A stretch of DNA of 64,000 bases, from assembly GCF_016908785.1 (NCBI RefSeq), contig NZ_JAFBEO010000001.1, positions 248,001-312,000 on the forward strand, given 5' to 3'. Origin of the DNA: Weissella uvarum. Lineage in GTDB: Bacteria; Bacillota; Bacilli; Lactobacillales; Lactobacillaceae. Of the stretch, positions 1-8,974 are shown piece after piece. Every line of letters starts with the position of its first letter. Positions within the stretch are counted from its first letter, which is position 1. Below the pieces are notes generated by a model. The model was not told where the DNA came from. It saw only the letters and a list, made by a program, of their open reading frames with translations, and did no database searches. A program made the position numbers and the translations under genes.

Positions 1-1
1 C

Positions 2-1291
2 ACTGCATTTGTTTTAGCTTTATTATTGGGGATGAATCCGATGGACATCCCTGGCGCCGTATTAGGCGATCAAGGGGTTGGAAATATTTTGGGTACTAAT
101 TCCGTTATTTTCATCTTTGGTGGCATGATTGGGCGCTTAGTGGCTGATGCGGGTGGCTCATACCGGATTGCGCATACTTTAATTGATTGGTTTGGCGTTA
201 AGCGTCTCCAATGGGCAGTCCTAATCGCTTCATTTATCATTGGAATCTCAATGATCTTCGGCGTAGGAATGATTCTTTTGATTCCAATCGTGTTCGCCGT
301 TGCTAAAGAAGCCGACGTACCACTTTTGTACCTCGGTATTCCAATGACTGCGGCCCTATCTTCAGCCCAAGGTTTCCTACCACCACAACCTGCTCCTACG
401 GCCGTTGCAACGGCCCTTGGTGCTAATATCGGGATGATGTTAGTCCTTGGTTTGATTGTGTCAATTATCACAGCTATCGTTGGTGGACCACTTTTCACGA
501 AGCTGGCGCAAAAGTATGCACCAGATGCTTTCCAAAAAAAGGATAGCTTGCCTGCTGCTGGTGAAGTGAAGGAATATGACATCAATGAAACCCCTTCATT
601 TGGGCTATCAGTATTGACTTCAGTCTTTCCACTCATCTTCATGGTAATTGCCACCGTTTATAAGATGGTCTTCACTGGTGGTGTGACACCTAAGAACCCT
701 TCAATGCTTGATTCAGTGATTGAATTTATGGCTAATCCAGCGGTCGCAATGACGATTTCATTAGTCTTTGCGATTTTCTCAATGGGTGTCATGCAAAAGC
801 GCTCAATGAAGCAAGTTAACGCCTCAATGACCGAAGCAATTAATGCTGTTGCGAGCATCTTGCTAATCGTTGGTGGTGGTGGTGCCCTTCGTGGTGTCCT
901 TGTTACTTCAGGTTTCTCTGATCATGTGGCCCAACTATTCTCAACCAATGGATCAATGTCACCATTGATGATTATCCTATTTGCATGGGTCGTAACAGCC
1001 GTTTTGCGTGTCTCTGTTGGTTCTGCCACAGTCGCTGGAATGACTGCGGCCGGAATCATGGTTTCAATCGTCGCTGGTCAATCAAACCCCATGATGGCAG
1101 TTTTGGTTGCTCTAGCTATTGGTTCTGGTTCACTAGTGGCTTCACATGTGAATGATGCTGGATTCTGGATTTTCCAAGAATTCTTTGATATTTCAGTTAA
1201 ACAAACTTTCCAAATTTGGACTGTTTTGGAAACTGTTATTTCAATCACCGGACTCTTGATCATTTTGTTGATGACCATGGTCTTAATTTAA
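2..1291 (+). CDS. gntP: Gluconate permease family (GntP) transporter, 5' end missing
   Basis: Membrane transporter of the GntP/gluconate:H+ symporter family, likely importing gluconate or a related sugar acid. The frame is open to the left edge, so the N-terminus lies outside the window; about 430 residues are visible. They form many hydrophobic segments. A conserved-looking FLPPQPAPTAVA loop lies near one third of the way in and a SHVNDAGFWIF motif near the C-terminus, both typical of GntP. No gluconate kinase is adjacent downstream; the nearest sugar kinase is the FGGY kinase at 6.0 kb. A bidirectional terminator follows the stop. The substrate is inferred from the family only. Confidence 0.85.
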   Translation, partial: TAFVLALLLGMNPMDIPGAVLGDQGVGNILGTNSVIFIFGGMIGRLVADAGGSYRIAHTLIDWFGVKRLQWAVLIASFIIGISMIFGVGMILLIPIVFAVAKEADVPLLYLGIPMTAALSSAQGFLPPQPAPTAVATALGANIGMMLVLGLIVSIITAIVGGPLFTKLAQKYAPDAFQKKDSLPAAGEVKEYDINETPSFGLSVLTSVFPLIFMVIATVYKMVFTGGVTPKNPSMLDSVIEFMANPAVAMTISLVFAIFSMGVMQKRSMKQVNASMTEAINAVASILLIVGGGGALRGVLVTSGFSDHVAQLFSTNGSMSPLMIILFAWVVTAVLRVSVGSATVAGMTAAGIMVSIVAGQSNPMMAVLVALAIGSGSLVASHVNDAGFWIFQEFFDISVKQTFQIWTVLETVISITGLLIILLMTMVLI

Positions 1292-1320
1292 ATTATTAAT
1301 CAAAGTCCAAAACTAACATA

Positions 1321-1356
1321 AAAAAACACCCAGCTTGATTAGCTGGGTGTTTTTAA
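1321..1356. terminator. Bidirectional rho-independent terminator
   Basis: An 11-bp stem AACACCCAGCT / AGCTGGGTGTT with a TGATT loop is flanked by A-rich sequence on the left and T-rich on the right. It can therefore stop transcription of gntP (+) and of the converging yeiH-like gene (-). Confidence 0.85.
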
Positions 1357-2355
1357 TTACCAAATTAAATAAATTAAGCTAGTTGCGACTAACACTTGGA
1401 AAACAATCGTCACGAACCCATAGCCTAAGTAGCGGATTCCAGAAGCTTTAATCGTTGACCATTTCAGATTTAAACCAATCCCGGCCAAATTGACAACACC
1501 AAGAAATGACGCTGCTTGATGACTAAATTGACCAAGCACATGTGGTAATGGTAAAAACGTATTCATAATCACAGCAACTAAAAATGCCATAACGAACCAA
1601 GGAATTTTCAAGCCAAATGTTTGTTTACTATCAGTCGCCTTTGGTGTATTTTTAGTGGCTAAATGTGCCATATAAATTACCACCACGGACAACAGAATCA
1701 CCCGGAGCATCTTGAACAAGGTCGCATACATTACAACATCTTGATTGATTAGTGCCGCTGTTCCGACCACTTGACCAACCGATTGCACAGTTCCCCCAAT
1801 TAGCGCCCCCATCCACAAATCATGTTGCTGCATCAAGGTTGGCGCAATCAATGGTAGGATCAGCAACAAAGCTGTCCCCGATAAGGATACTGTTGCAACT
1901 GCTGTACGTCGTTGATCATCATTTGCCTTGATTGCTGGCGCAACTGAAGCAATGGCACTAGAACCACAGACAGCATTTCCTGAAGCCATCAACATTGCTG
2001 ATTGCTGGTCAACATGAAAGAACTTTTGTCCAATCCACATCACAAACGCAATTGTCACCACCATCAACACACCAATAAAGACCAAACCTTGCCACTGCAA
2101 GGAAGCAATCGTACCTAACGTTAATGTTAATCCCAAACACGCAATTCCGACTTCAATCGGATATTTTTCAGACCACTTAATACCACTATGCCATCTTTCA
2201 TCTCGAAAAACGGTATTTCCCAAAATCAGTCCAAGCATCATGGCTAATGTCTCGCTCCCCAAAGCAGGTAAAACTGGTGTCAATAACTTTGCGCCAAGCG
2301 CAACCCCGAATGTTAGTATAATGCCAGCCCACATACCATGTGTAATTTTGAACAT
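1357..2355 (-). CDS. YeiH/UPF0324 family membrane protein (putative sulfate/anion exporter)
   Basis: 332-residue, highly hydrophobic protein with about ten membrane segments. It matches the YeiH (UPF0324, 'putative sulfate exporter') family: an N-terminal glycine-rich segment, a central MASGNAVCGSSAIASVAP motif, and a GGTVQSVGQVVGTA motif. The start has a GGGGAGG site 11 bases upstream. It is divergent from a LysR-type gene, the same pairing as yeiH/yeiE of enterobacteria, which suggests that regulator controls it. The transported substrate is not established for the family. Confidence 0.85.
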   Translation of the reverse strand: MFKITHGMWAGIILTFGVALGAKLLTPVLPALGSETLAMMLGLILGNTVFRDERWHSGIKWSEKYPIEVGIACLGLTLTLGTIASLQWQGLVFIGVLMVVTIAFVMWIGQKFFHVDQQSAMLMASGNAVCGSSAIASVAPAIKANDDQRRTAVATVSLSGTALLLILPLIAPTLMQQHDLWMGALIGGTVQSVGQVVGTAALINQDVVMYATLFKMLRVILLSVVVIYMAHLATKNTPKATDSKQTFGLKIPWFVMAFLVAVIMNTFLPLPHVLGQFSHQAASFLGVVNLAGIGLNLKWSTIKASGIRYLGYGFVTIVFQVLVATSLIYLIW

Positions 2356-2430
2356 GCTAAAGTAAACCTCCCCTTTAAACTACTTCTTTATTTTACGAGT
2401 TTCCCATTAATAAGTTAAATAAATAGATAT

Positions 2431-2467
2431 AATCATACCGATTATGATTTATAATAGTTATAACTAT
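2431..2467. promoter_or_regulatory. Paired inverted repeats between yeiH-like gene and LysR gene
   Basis: Two dyads lie side by side in the divergent intergenic region. The first is AATCATA-CCGAT-TATGATT (2431-2449). The second is the 14-bp palindrome ATAGTTATAACTAT (2454-2467), ending 18 bases before the LysR start codon. Two adjacent AT-rich dyads suit a LysR-type recognition site plus activation site. Function is inferred from position. Confidence 0.5.
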
Positions 2468-2485
2468 ACTATATCAGGTGATAAT

Positions 2486-3307
2486 ATGTTCAATTTAATT
2501 CAAAGCTTTATCGCTGTTTACGAAACTAAAAGTTTTACCAAGGCAGCCAATCAACTCTTCATCTCACAGCCGACCGTCACCACCCATATTAAAAAATTAG
2601 AAGCTGAACTAAAGGCGCCCCTCTTTGTGCGCCAAGGTAAACAAGTTATCCCAACCGCCGTTGCGGATGCTTTTTACCCTGAAGCCCATGAGTTTCGGCA
2701 GAGCTGGCTGAATACGAAACGAAATCTTAATCAGCTGGCTAATCAAAAAATCAATGTTACCATTGGGGCTTCTCACTCAGCGGCAACAACTTTATTGCCC
2801 CAATTTATTCAATTACTTGAACCCTACCTTGATCGCATTGCTTTGAGTGTTCGAATGTTAAACTCTGAACAAGTTTCACTTGGTATCTTAAATCATGAGC
2901 TCCAAATTGGCATTATTGAAAAGCCACTTCTTGATCCAAATATGACTAGCTTTCCTTTAGCAGACGATAAATTAGTCCACGCGGGGGACTTCACTTCACC
3001 AATTTGGCTAATTCGTGAAACAGGTTCTGGCATTTATCACTTCACGCATGAATATCTCGAAATGCATCAGATTCATCCCCAACGCGCAATCGAAATGGAT
3101 AACAATGATATGATTTTAGCTTGCTTGAAGCGCGGTTTCGGTCAATCTTTGATTTCGTCTCGCTTCATTGACGATAGTTTTCCCTATGAAGACTTAGGCC
3201 CTGAATTCAATCGTGAATTTTATGTCTTAAATCATATCAATGAACGTGACCCACTCTTACTGGAGATGCTACAACATGTCAAACAACACGTTGACGAATT
3301 TAGTTAA
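2486..3307 (+). CDS. LysR-family transcriptional regulator
   Basis: 273-residue LysR-type regulator. An N-terminal winged helix-turn-helix (about residues 1-60, with SFTKAANQLFISQPTVTTHI as the HTH) is followed by a periplasmic-binding-protein-like effector domain. The ATG at 2486 was chosen because AGGTG lies 5 bases upstream; an in-frame codon at 2444 has no ribosome site and would overlap the operator dyads. It is divergent from the YeiH-type exporter and probably controls it and itself. It resembles YeiE/CysL-like regulators; the inducer is unknown. Confidence 0.85.
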   Translation: MFNLIQSFIAVYETKSFTKAANQLFISQPTVTTHIKKLEAELKAPLFVRQGKQVIPTAVADAFYPEAHEFRQSWLNTKRNLNQLANQKINVTIGASHSAATTLLPQFIQLLEPYLDRIALSVRMLNSEQVSLGILNHELQIGIIEKPLLDPNMTSFPLADDKLVHAGDFTSPIWLIRETGSGIYHFTHEYLEMHQIHPQRAIEMDNNDMILACLKRGFGQSLISSRFIDDSFPYEDLGPEFNREFYVLNHINERDPLLLEMLQHVKQHVDEFS

Positions 3308-3372
3308 TCATTAGTACTTAGCCAAATATGGTATGCTGGAAGTCAGACAGAAATGATGGAGGTATTTTGACA

Positions 3373-3849
3373 ATGGTCATGGAAAATTATTTCAAACACT
3401 TACGATCACAAATCGGCCATGAGGAAATTATTATGCCTGGCGTCGCCGGGATTTTATTTGATGAAACAAGAACTAAGATTCTACTGGAGCAACGTGGCGA
3501 TGGCGAAATTGGTTGGAGTCTTGTTGGGGGCATGCAAAACCTCAACGAGAGTGCCATGACTTCATTGCAACGTGAGTTTAAAGAAGAAGCAAATATTGAT
3601 GTTGCCATTAAGGCCTTAATTGGTATTGACACAAACTTCCATCACACTTTCCCAAATGGTGATAAAGCCCAAATTCCGATGACCTTATTTGAGGTTGAAC
3701 AAACTGGTGGCACTCTTCATGCTGATGGAGATGAAACCACACAATTAACCTATGTGCCATTAAGCAGCCATCCGAAAATGTACAATCCACAACACCAACT
3801 AGCTGTTGATCAAATGATTCGACAAGCCCCTTATGGTTGGTATTTCTAA
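3373..3849 (+). CDS. NUDIX hydrolase
   Basis: 158-residue NUDIX-fold hydrolase that should cleave a nucleoside diphosphate linked to another moiety. The NUDIX box is visible as GGMQNLNESAMTSLQREFKEE (the GX5EX7REVXEEXGXD pattern, slightly divergent: GG...E...REFKEEAN). A GGAGG site at 3358-3362 lies 10 bases before the ATG at 3373; a TTG at 3367 is also possible but is only 4 bases from that site. It stands alone between the LysR gene and a convergent ROK gene. The substrate cannot be read from the sequence. Confidence 0.85.
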   Translation: MVMENYFKHLRSQIGHEEIIMPGVAGILFDETRTKILLEQRGDGEIGWSLVGGMQNLNESAMTSLQREFKEEANIDVAIKALIGIDTNFHHTFPNGDKAQIPMTLFEVEQTGGTLHADGDETTQLTYVPLSSHPKMYNPQHQLAVDQMIRQAPYGWYF

Positions 3850-3851
3850 AT

Positions 3852-3893
3852 AAAAAGCTCAAGTTCCTCTTTATCGGAACTTGAGCTTTTTTT
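3852..3893. terminator. Bidirectional rho-independent terminator
   Basis: A long perfect stem (AAAAAGCTCAAGTTCC paired with GGAACTTGAGCTTTTT, loop of 8) lies between the convergent NUDIX and ROK genes. A and T tracts flank it, so it can serve both strands. Confidence 0.9.
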
Positions 3894-5019
3894 AAATTTG
3901 GTTGAGATAATTTTGCAAAGCCGGTATCGCTGCCCCTGTCGCAACCGCATGTTGCTTAGCTTGACCAATTTCAATTTTGGAAGGAATCTCGGGAAAAGCG
4001 GTGATTTTCGAAATTTGAGCGCCTAATTGTTCAACGGTTACATCTGACAAATATGGCGCTAATTCGCCAGCCAGAACAATTGTATTATCAGCAAACATTT
4101 GTAAATTATTAATCGCATATGCTAAATGTTCCAAATAACTGTCCCAGCGTTTCGTCGCACTCACATCACCCGATGAAACAAGACTCATAAACTCAGGCAA
4201 CGTTTCATCACGCTCATGTAGCAATGCCGAAATAGAGGCGTAAGTTTCCAAACAACCACGCCGACCACAATAACATTTACGTCCATTTTTAGAGTTAATC
4301 GTAATATGCTCCATGGTACCGCTATTTCCAAAGGCCCCGTGATAGATTTGACCATCAACAACCATCGCCGTTCCAAGATGTTCTCCAATTGACATATAAA
4401 TTGCGTCATTCGACCGATGGGCAATTTGCTGTTCTGCAATGGCAACCGCATCCGCATCATGCACATAGTAGACCGGAAATTTAAAATAACGAGTAAATAC
4501 ATCGGTATGCAAACCCGTCATATTCAAAATTTTCCCGTACAGCACTTCCGCACCATCAGCTGACACAAGGCCTTGCACGCCGACACCCATCCCCACGATT
4601 TGGTCAGCTTGATAAATGCTATCGTCAATAAATGCTTGTATTTTTTTGCTCACTTGATCAAAATAACGCAAAGTATTTTCAAAGGGAATTTCCCAAGTCA
4701 CTTGGTCAGCCACTTCAAAATCCGCTCCTACTAACACGAGCGAAATATTGCTACCAAATATTTCTAACCCAATGCTGGCAAACGCCTGCGGATTAAGTGT
4801 ATACCGAACCGCTCGACGGCCCCGTTGACCGCCATAAGAACCGGCCTTTTTAATTAAACCTTGGTCCAATAAGGTGGTTAAATTCGCGGTAACCGTTGGT
4901 AAACTATTTCCCAACAGTTCCGCAATTTCATTCTTCGACAAACCAGTATGTTCATAAAATACCCGCAATGTCTCTGAAAAATTATTTTGTTGAACCGACT
5001 TCATTCCTTGATCAGCCAT
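3892..5019 (-). CDS. ROK-family transcriptional regulator (NagC/XylR type)
   Basis: 375 residues: an N-terminal helix-turn-helix (about residues 15-65, GLSKNEIAELLGNSLPTVT) and a C-terminal ROK sugar-kinase-like domain. The ROK zinc site is visible as CYCGRRGCLE near residue 250. A GGAGAAGG site precedes the ATG. It is transcribed away from the dehydrogenase-kinase pair at 5.2-7.5 kb and is the obvious candidate to regulate it, probably sensing a sugar or sugar phosphate. The effector is unknown. Confident as a ROK regulator; the target is inferred from adjacency. Confidence 0.88.
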   Translation of the reverse strand: MADQGMKSVQQNNFSETLRVFYEHTGLSKNEIAELLGNSLPTVTANLTTLLDQGLIKKAGSYGGQRGRRAVRYTLNPQAFASIGLEIFGSNISLVLVGADFEVADQVTWEIPFENTLRYFDQVSKKIQAFIDDSIYQADQIVGMGVGVQGLVSADGAEVLYGKILNMTGLHTDVFTRYFKFPVYYVHDADAVAIAEQQIAHRSNDAIYMSIGEHLGTAMVVDGQIYHGAFGNSGTMEHITINSKNGRKCYCGRRGCLETYASISALLHERDETLPEFMSLVSSGDVSATKRWDSYLEHLAYAINNLQMFADNTIVLAGELAPYLSDVTVEQLGAQISKITAFPEIPSKIEIGQAKQHAVATGAAIPALQNYLNQI

Positions 5020-5122
5020 GTGCCTTCTCCAAACTGTGTTTCATCATACCTTTAGTGTACTTTGTCCCCTGCAAAATTACAAACTTACACTTAATTAAAT
5101 AAAATCATTTTATAAAAAGGGG

Positions 5123-5151
5123 TTGTCTTTTTGAAAGCGCTGTCATAAACT
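5123..5151 (+). promoter_or_regulatory. Promoter with cre site inside the spacer
   Basis: A -35-like TTGTCT (5123-5128) and a -10-like TAAACT (5146-5151) are separated by 17 bases. The spacer, with no extra base, contains TTGAAAGCGCTGTCA (5131-5145), which fits the Gram-positive cre consensus WTGNAANCGNWNNCW at every fixed position. CcpA bound here should block polymerase and give glucose repression of the dehydrogenase-kinase operon. Confidence 0.65.
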
Positions 5152-5216
5152 GTAGGTGTATTCTTCGAAGAAACAAAAACATGTGATGCTTTTTAAAACC
5201 AGAAAGAGGTTTGCTT

Positions 5217-5993
5217 ATGACAATTATGGACAAATTACGTTTGGATGGTAAGAAGATTTATATCACCGGTGGCGCACAAGGACTTGGAAAGTCAATGGCT
5301 GAAGGCCTTGCCCAAGCTGGTGCTGATCTAGCCATTGTCGACATTAATATTGATAAAGCACAAGCAACGGCAGATGAAATTGCAAATGCAACTGGCCAAA
5401 AGGTCATTGCCGTTAAAACAGATGTTACAAATCCCGAAGAAGTCGATCAAATGATTAAAACGATTGTTGCTGAATTAGGTGGCCTTGATGGGGCTTTCAA
5501 CAATGCCGGCATGGTTATTAACACTCCGGCCGAAGAAATGACCTATGACCAATGGTTAAAGGTCATCAACCTTAACCTTAATTCAGTCTTCTTAACTTCA
5601 CAGGCTGCTGGTAAGTATATGCTTGAGCATGGTGGTGGTTCAATCGTCAACACTGCTTCTATGTCAGCCCACATTGTAAATCGCCCTCAACCACAAGCTT
5701 CGTATAACGCTTCTAAGGCCGGTGTGATTCAACTATCAAAGTCATTGGCCATTGAATGGGCTAAACGCGGTGTCCGCGTGAATACCATCTCACCCGGCTA
5801 TATGGCAACTGACCTTACGCTTAATTCCGAAGAGCTCAAGCCATTAATTGAAATTTGGAATGATTGGGCCCCTCTTGGTCGGATGGGTAAGCCAGACGAA
5901 TTACAGGGCATTGCTGTTTATCTTGCTTCAGATGCAAGTAGTTTTGCAACTGGTTCAGACTTTGGTGTTGATGGTGCCTTTACGGCTTGGTAA
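5217..5993 (+). CDS. Short-chain dehydrogenase/reductase (polyol or ketose type)
   Basis: 258-residue classical SDR oxidoreductase. It has the NAD(P)-binding TGGAQGLG motif (about residues 17-24), a D-x-N acidic end to beta-2 (IVDINI, suggesting an NAD preference), NNAG, and a catalytic Ser (NTASMS) plus YNASK. The C-terminal DGAFTAW resembles sorbose reductase / arabinitol and mannitol dehydrogenases. AAAGAGG lies 7 bases before the ATG at 5217, preferred over a TTG six bases earlier. It is followed at 29 bases by an FGGY kinase, so it may oxidise a pentitol or hexitol to the ketose that the kinase phosphorylates. Substrate inferred. Confidence 0.85.
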   Translation: MTIMDKLRLDGKKIYITGGAQGLGKSMAEGLAQAGADLAIVDINIDKAQATADEIANATGQKVIAVKTDVTNPEEVDQMIKTIVAELGGLDGAFNNAGMVINTPAEEMTYDQWLKVINLNLNSVFLTSQAAGKYMLEHGGGSIVNTASMSAHIVNRPQPQASYNASKAGVIQLSKSLAIEWAKRGVRVNTISPGYMATDLTLNSEELKPLIEIWNDWAPLGRMGKPDELQGIAVYLASDASSFATGSDFGVDGAFTAW

Positions 5994-6022
5994 ACAACCA
6001 CAATTATGAATAGGATGCGCTT

Positions 6023-7549
6023 ATGAAATATCTAATTGGAACCGATGTCGGTACTTCCGGCACCAAAAGCGTCTTAATGGACACAAATGGACAACTCATT
6101 GCCCAAAGCTTAGTGGAATATGATGTATTAACCCCCAAGCCTCTTTGGGCGGAACAATGGGCTCAAGTGTGGCTTGATGCTACGATTAAATCAATCAAAA
6201 TGGTGATTGACCAAAGTGGTGTTAACCCGACTGATATTAACGGTTTGGGTGTTTCAGCCCTCTATGGTGGTTCTGGTGTCCCTGTTGATGCTGATGGCAA
6301 GGAAGTGCGCCCAACCTTAATTTGGATGGACCGCCGGGCCGAAAATGAAGTCGCTTGGGTCAAAGCCAACCTTGACTTAGACCGACTTTCGCATATTACT
6401 GGGAATGACGTCGTTGATCCTTACTACGGCTATACCAAGATGCTCTGGATTAAAGCCAACGAGCCTGAGAATTGGGCCAAGATTAAACAACTTTTGCCAC
6501 CTGATACTTTTATTGTGCAGCATTTGACTGGACAAACCGCGGTTAACCACTCAGCCGCTGGTAATATCGGTGGAGTTTATGATATTAATCAACATACCTG
6601 GTCTGATGAAATGCTCAACGCCCTTGGTATACCGCGCACAATGATGCCAGACCGGCTCGTTGATGCGACTCAGATTGTTGGTACGATTACCGATGAAGCT
6701 GCAACAGCGACGGGCTTAGCCGCTGGCACACCAGTTATCGTTGGTGGCGTTGATGTTGGTGCTGCAAATGTCGGCATGGGCGTATTAGAACCCGGTCGTT
6801 TCGTTGCAGCCATCGGAACTTCAATGAATGCCGCTTTAGTAAGCGAAAAGCCAATTAAAGGTAAGGGCTTAATTGTTTGGCCTTATCCTTACCATTCTGA
6901 ACATTTAAATTATAATTTCAGTGGCTCAGCGACGGCTGGTGCCATCACCAAGTGGTTCCGCGATAACTTTGGTGAAATGGAAGTCGCTCAGCAACACGAT
7001 GGTGGCAAGAATGCCTATGCCGCATTAAGCGAAGCTGCAAAGGATATTCCTGCCGGTAGTAACGGTTTAGTCGTCTTACCATACTTCATGGGTGAACGCG
7101 CGCCCATTTGGAACTCAGATGCGAAGGGTGTCATCTTTGGGCTTTCCCTCGCCCACAATAAATTAGATGTCTACCATGCCTTCCAAGAAGCAGTAGCTTA
7201 TGCTTTAAGGCATTCAATTGAATTAATGGATCAAGATTTGGGTGATTACATTATCCTGGCTGGTGGTGTTACCCAATCGCCCGAATGGGTCCAAATGTTC
7301 GCCGATGTAACAGGCTATGCGATTCGCACCCCCATTGAAAATGCTGAAGCAAACCTTGGAGATGTCATGCTCGCTGGCTTAGCCACTGATACTTTGACTG
7401 TAGATGATGTTCAAAGTTGGCAAGTGCTTGGTCCTAAGGTCGAACCCGATTCAGCCAAGCATGCGATTTATAATCAATACTTTGAACTTTATCGCAAGCT
7501 CTATGATGATTTAAGTGACGATATGTCTACCTTAACCAAACTTATTTAG
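6023..7549 (+). CDS. FGGY-family carbohydrate kinase (xylulokinase-like)
   Basis: 508-residue sugar kinase of the FGGY family with two actin-like ATPase halves. The N-terminal phosphate motif is GTDVGTSGTKS (residues 6-16) and the C-terminal ATP-side motif is LAGGVTQSPEW. It most resembles xylulokinase and related unassigned kinases. It is the second gene of the cre-controlled unit after an SDR and is overlooked by a divergent ROK regulator. A pathway polyol -> ketose -> ketose phosphate (for example D-arabitol to D-xylulose-5-phosphate) is a reasonable inference but is not proven. Confidence 0.85.
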   Translation: MKYLIGTDVGTSGTKSVLMDTNGQLIAQSLVEYDVLTPKPLWAEQWAQVWLDATIKSIKMVIDQSGVNPTDINGLGVSALYGGSGVPVDADGKEVRPTLIWMDRRAENEVAWVKANLDLDRLSHITGNDVVDPYYGYTKMLWIKANEPENWAKIKQLLPPDTFIVQHLTGQTAVNHSAAGNIGGVYDINQHTWSDEMLNALGIPRTMMPDRLVDATQIVGTITDEAATATGLAAGTPVIVGGVDVGAANVGMGVLEPGRFVAAIGTSMNAALVSEKPIKGKGLIVWPYPYHSEHLNYNFSGSATAGAITKWFRDNFGEMEVAQQHDGGKNAYAALSEAAKDIPAGSNGLVVLPYFMGERAPIWNSDAKGVIFGLSLAHNKLDVYHAFQEAVAYALRHSIELMDQDLGDYIILAGGVTQSPEWVQMFADVTGYAIRTPIENAEANLGDVMLAGLATDTLTVDDVQSWQVLGPKVEPDSAKHAIYNQYFELYRKLYDDLSDDMSTLTKLI

Positions 7550-7631
7550 AGGATGACCTCCGTAACCTAGGTCAAGCTCCTTCTCTCCTGAAAAAAATAA
7601 TATCACGACAGAAGTCATTTAAATCACATAA

Positions 7632-7667
7632 AAAAGACGTGCTAAGTAGAATTAGCACGTCTTTTCA
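7632..7667. terminator. Bidirectional rho-independent terminator
   Basis: Stem AAAAGACGTGCTAA / TTAGCACGTCTTTT with a 6-base loop, between the convergent kinase gene and galM. A and T runs flank it. Confidence 0.88.
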
Positions 7668-7673
7668 TTTGTT

Positions 7674-8708
7674 TTATTTATGATAATGATACTTAATCAC
7701 CATTTCCTTGGTTTCACCAGCTTTAATCGTGGCATCACCAAAGTCAGGATGATTTGGTGTGTCAGGTAAAGTTTGGGCTTCTAAAGCCACAGCCATCCAA
7801 GGCTTGCTTGGTCCACGATTCAAATACTTAACTGAACCGTCAATTTGACTTTCAGTAAAGGCCACAATCGCGTTACGGTCAGAATGAATATCAACCATCC
7901 GCCCTGAATCGCGGTCCTTAACTTGCGCAGCAATATCGTTGATATCAGCTGGCACAACAAAAACATCATCGTACCCTTGTTCTGGCGTTGTATTCTTCAT
8001 TTCCGGCAAGATTTGACCCAGATCATGGTGATGCTTCAAATCATAAGGGGTCCCTTGATTATCCACAAATTCCCCCGTTGGACACTTTTCTGAATCAACA
8101 CCTAAGTGTTGGTCAGCGTTAATATACAAATCATGATGCATCAAATCATGGGTTGCTGGGTCTGCCAAGTTAAAGTAAGCGTGCACAGTCGGATTAAAGA
8201 GACCATCCGCCCCGCTTTGCTTTCCAGAGAAATGAATTTCAACAGTATCGTCATCCGTTAAAGTATAAGTAACCGTCAAAGCTAAATCACCTGGGTAGCG
8301 ATCAATGCTTTCTTTAGCCGTATAAGTCAAAATCAAACGATTATTGGCTTCATCTGGTTGGATATTAAAGAAATGACTTTGGAAGCCTTCAGGGCCACCA
8401 TGCAATGTATTATCCCCATCATTCGTCGCAACATGATACGTATGTCCATCTTGTTCCCAAGTTCCTTTAGCTAGACGACCAGCCGTACGACCAATAATAC
8501 GATTAATATTGAAATTATTCTCAGAAAAGCCTTCAATCCGGTCCGAAGACAGCACTAAATTAATGCGTTGTCCCTCATCAAGTACCGAAAACTCTTGCAT
8601 AATTCCGGCATAGCTTAATAAGCTTAACCGTGTTTGATTCTTATTTTCAACTGTATACCGCTCAACCGGCGTTCCCGCCACTTGTCCAAAATTGTCATGT
8701 GTAATCAT
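7674..8708 (-). CDS. galM: Aldose 1-epimerase (mutarotase)
   Basis: 344-residue galactose mutarotase-like protein that interconverts alpha and beta aldose anomers in the cytoplasm. The fold signature is visible: the NRIIGRTAGRLAKG region, NDGDNTLHGGPEGF, and the catalytic histidine in VHAYFNL. A strong GGAGG site lies 6 bases before the ATG. It is monocistronic with its own promoter (8752-8780) and shares a terminator with the sugar kinase. The length is normal for the family. Confidence 0.9.
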   Translation of the reverse strand: MITHDNFGQVAGTPVERYTVENKNQTRLSLLSYAGIMQEFSVLDEGQRINLVLSSDRIEGFSENNFNINRIIGRTAGRLAKGTWEQDGHTYHVATNDGDNTLHGGPEGFQSHFFNIQPDEANNRLILTYTAKESIDRYPGDLALTVTYTLTDDDTVEIHFSGKQSGADGLFNPTVHAYFNLADPATHDLMHHDLYINADQHLGVDSEKCPTGEFVDNQGTPYDLKHHHDLGQILPEMKNTTPEQGYDDVFVVPADINDIAAQVKDRDSGRMVDIHSDRNAIVAFTESQIDGSVKYLNRGPSKPWMAVALEAQTLPDTPNHPDFGDATIKAGETKEMVIKYHYHK

Positions 8709-8751
8709 CCTGATCCTCCAATCAATTTACCGATAACCATTGTTAAGGCAA

Positions 8752-8780
8752 ATTATAAAGGAAAATAAGAAAAATGTCAT
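8752..8780 (-). promoter_or_regulatory. galM promoter
   Basis: On the minus strand ATGACA (8775-8780) and TATAAT (8752-8757) are separated by exactly 17 bases and lie 43-71 bases upstream of the galM start. This separates galM transcription from the small RNA upstream. Confidence 0.65.
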
Positions 8781-8845
8781 ATATAAATAATGATTTTATC
8801 AGCTTTTTTTACAAATTTACGCCAATTCGTAGCATCTCAGCGGGC

Positions 8846-8974
8846 AAATAAAAAAGCTTGCTTTGTAAAAAGCAAGCCAGATGGTCGGAGTGTGTATGAA
8901 CCTAGTGGGTAGCTAGGTTGGGTTTTCCAAAACCACCATGTATGGGGTGTGCTTAGCTGTATAACTAAGTACAA
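8846..8974 (-). ncRNA. Candidate stand-alone small RNA, about 125-130 nt
   Basis: The minus strand carries an extended -10 promoter (TGA-TATAAT, box at 8980-8985). Downstream is a stretch with three local stem-loops: CTTAG...CTAAG, GGTTTTGGAAAACC, and AACCTAG-CTACCCA-CTAGGTT. It ends in a classic terminator (GCTTGC...GCAAGC followed by TTTTTT, about 8847-8872). No reading frame of useful length or ribosome site is present. The galM gene has its own promoter beyond the terminator, so this is not simply a galM leader. I do not recognise the family: it does not look like 4.5S RNA, 6S RNA or a T-box. Strand is assigned from the U-tract and promoter. Confidence 0.6.

Noticed and set aside
70-654. 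194-codon open frame antisense to the gluconate permease
   Set aside because: Shadow of the codon pattern of gntP; no ribosome site, no recognisable domain.
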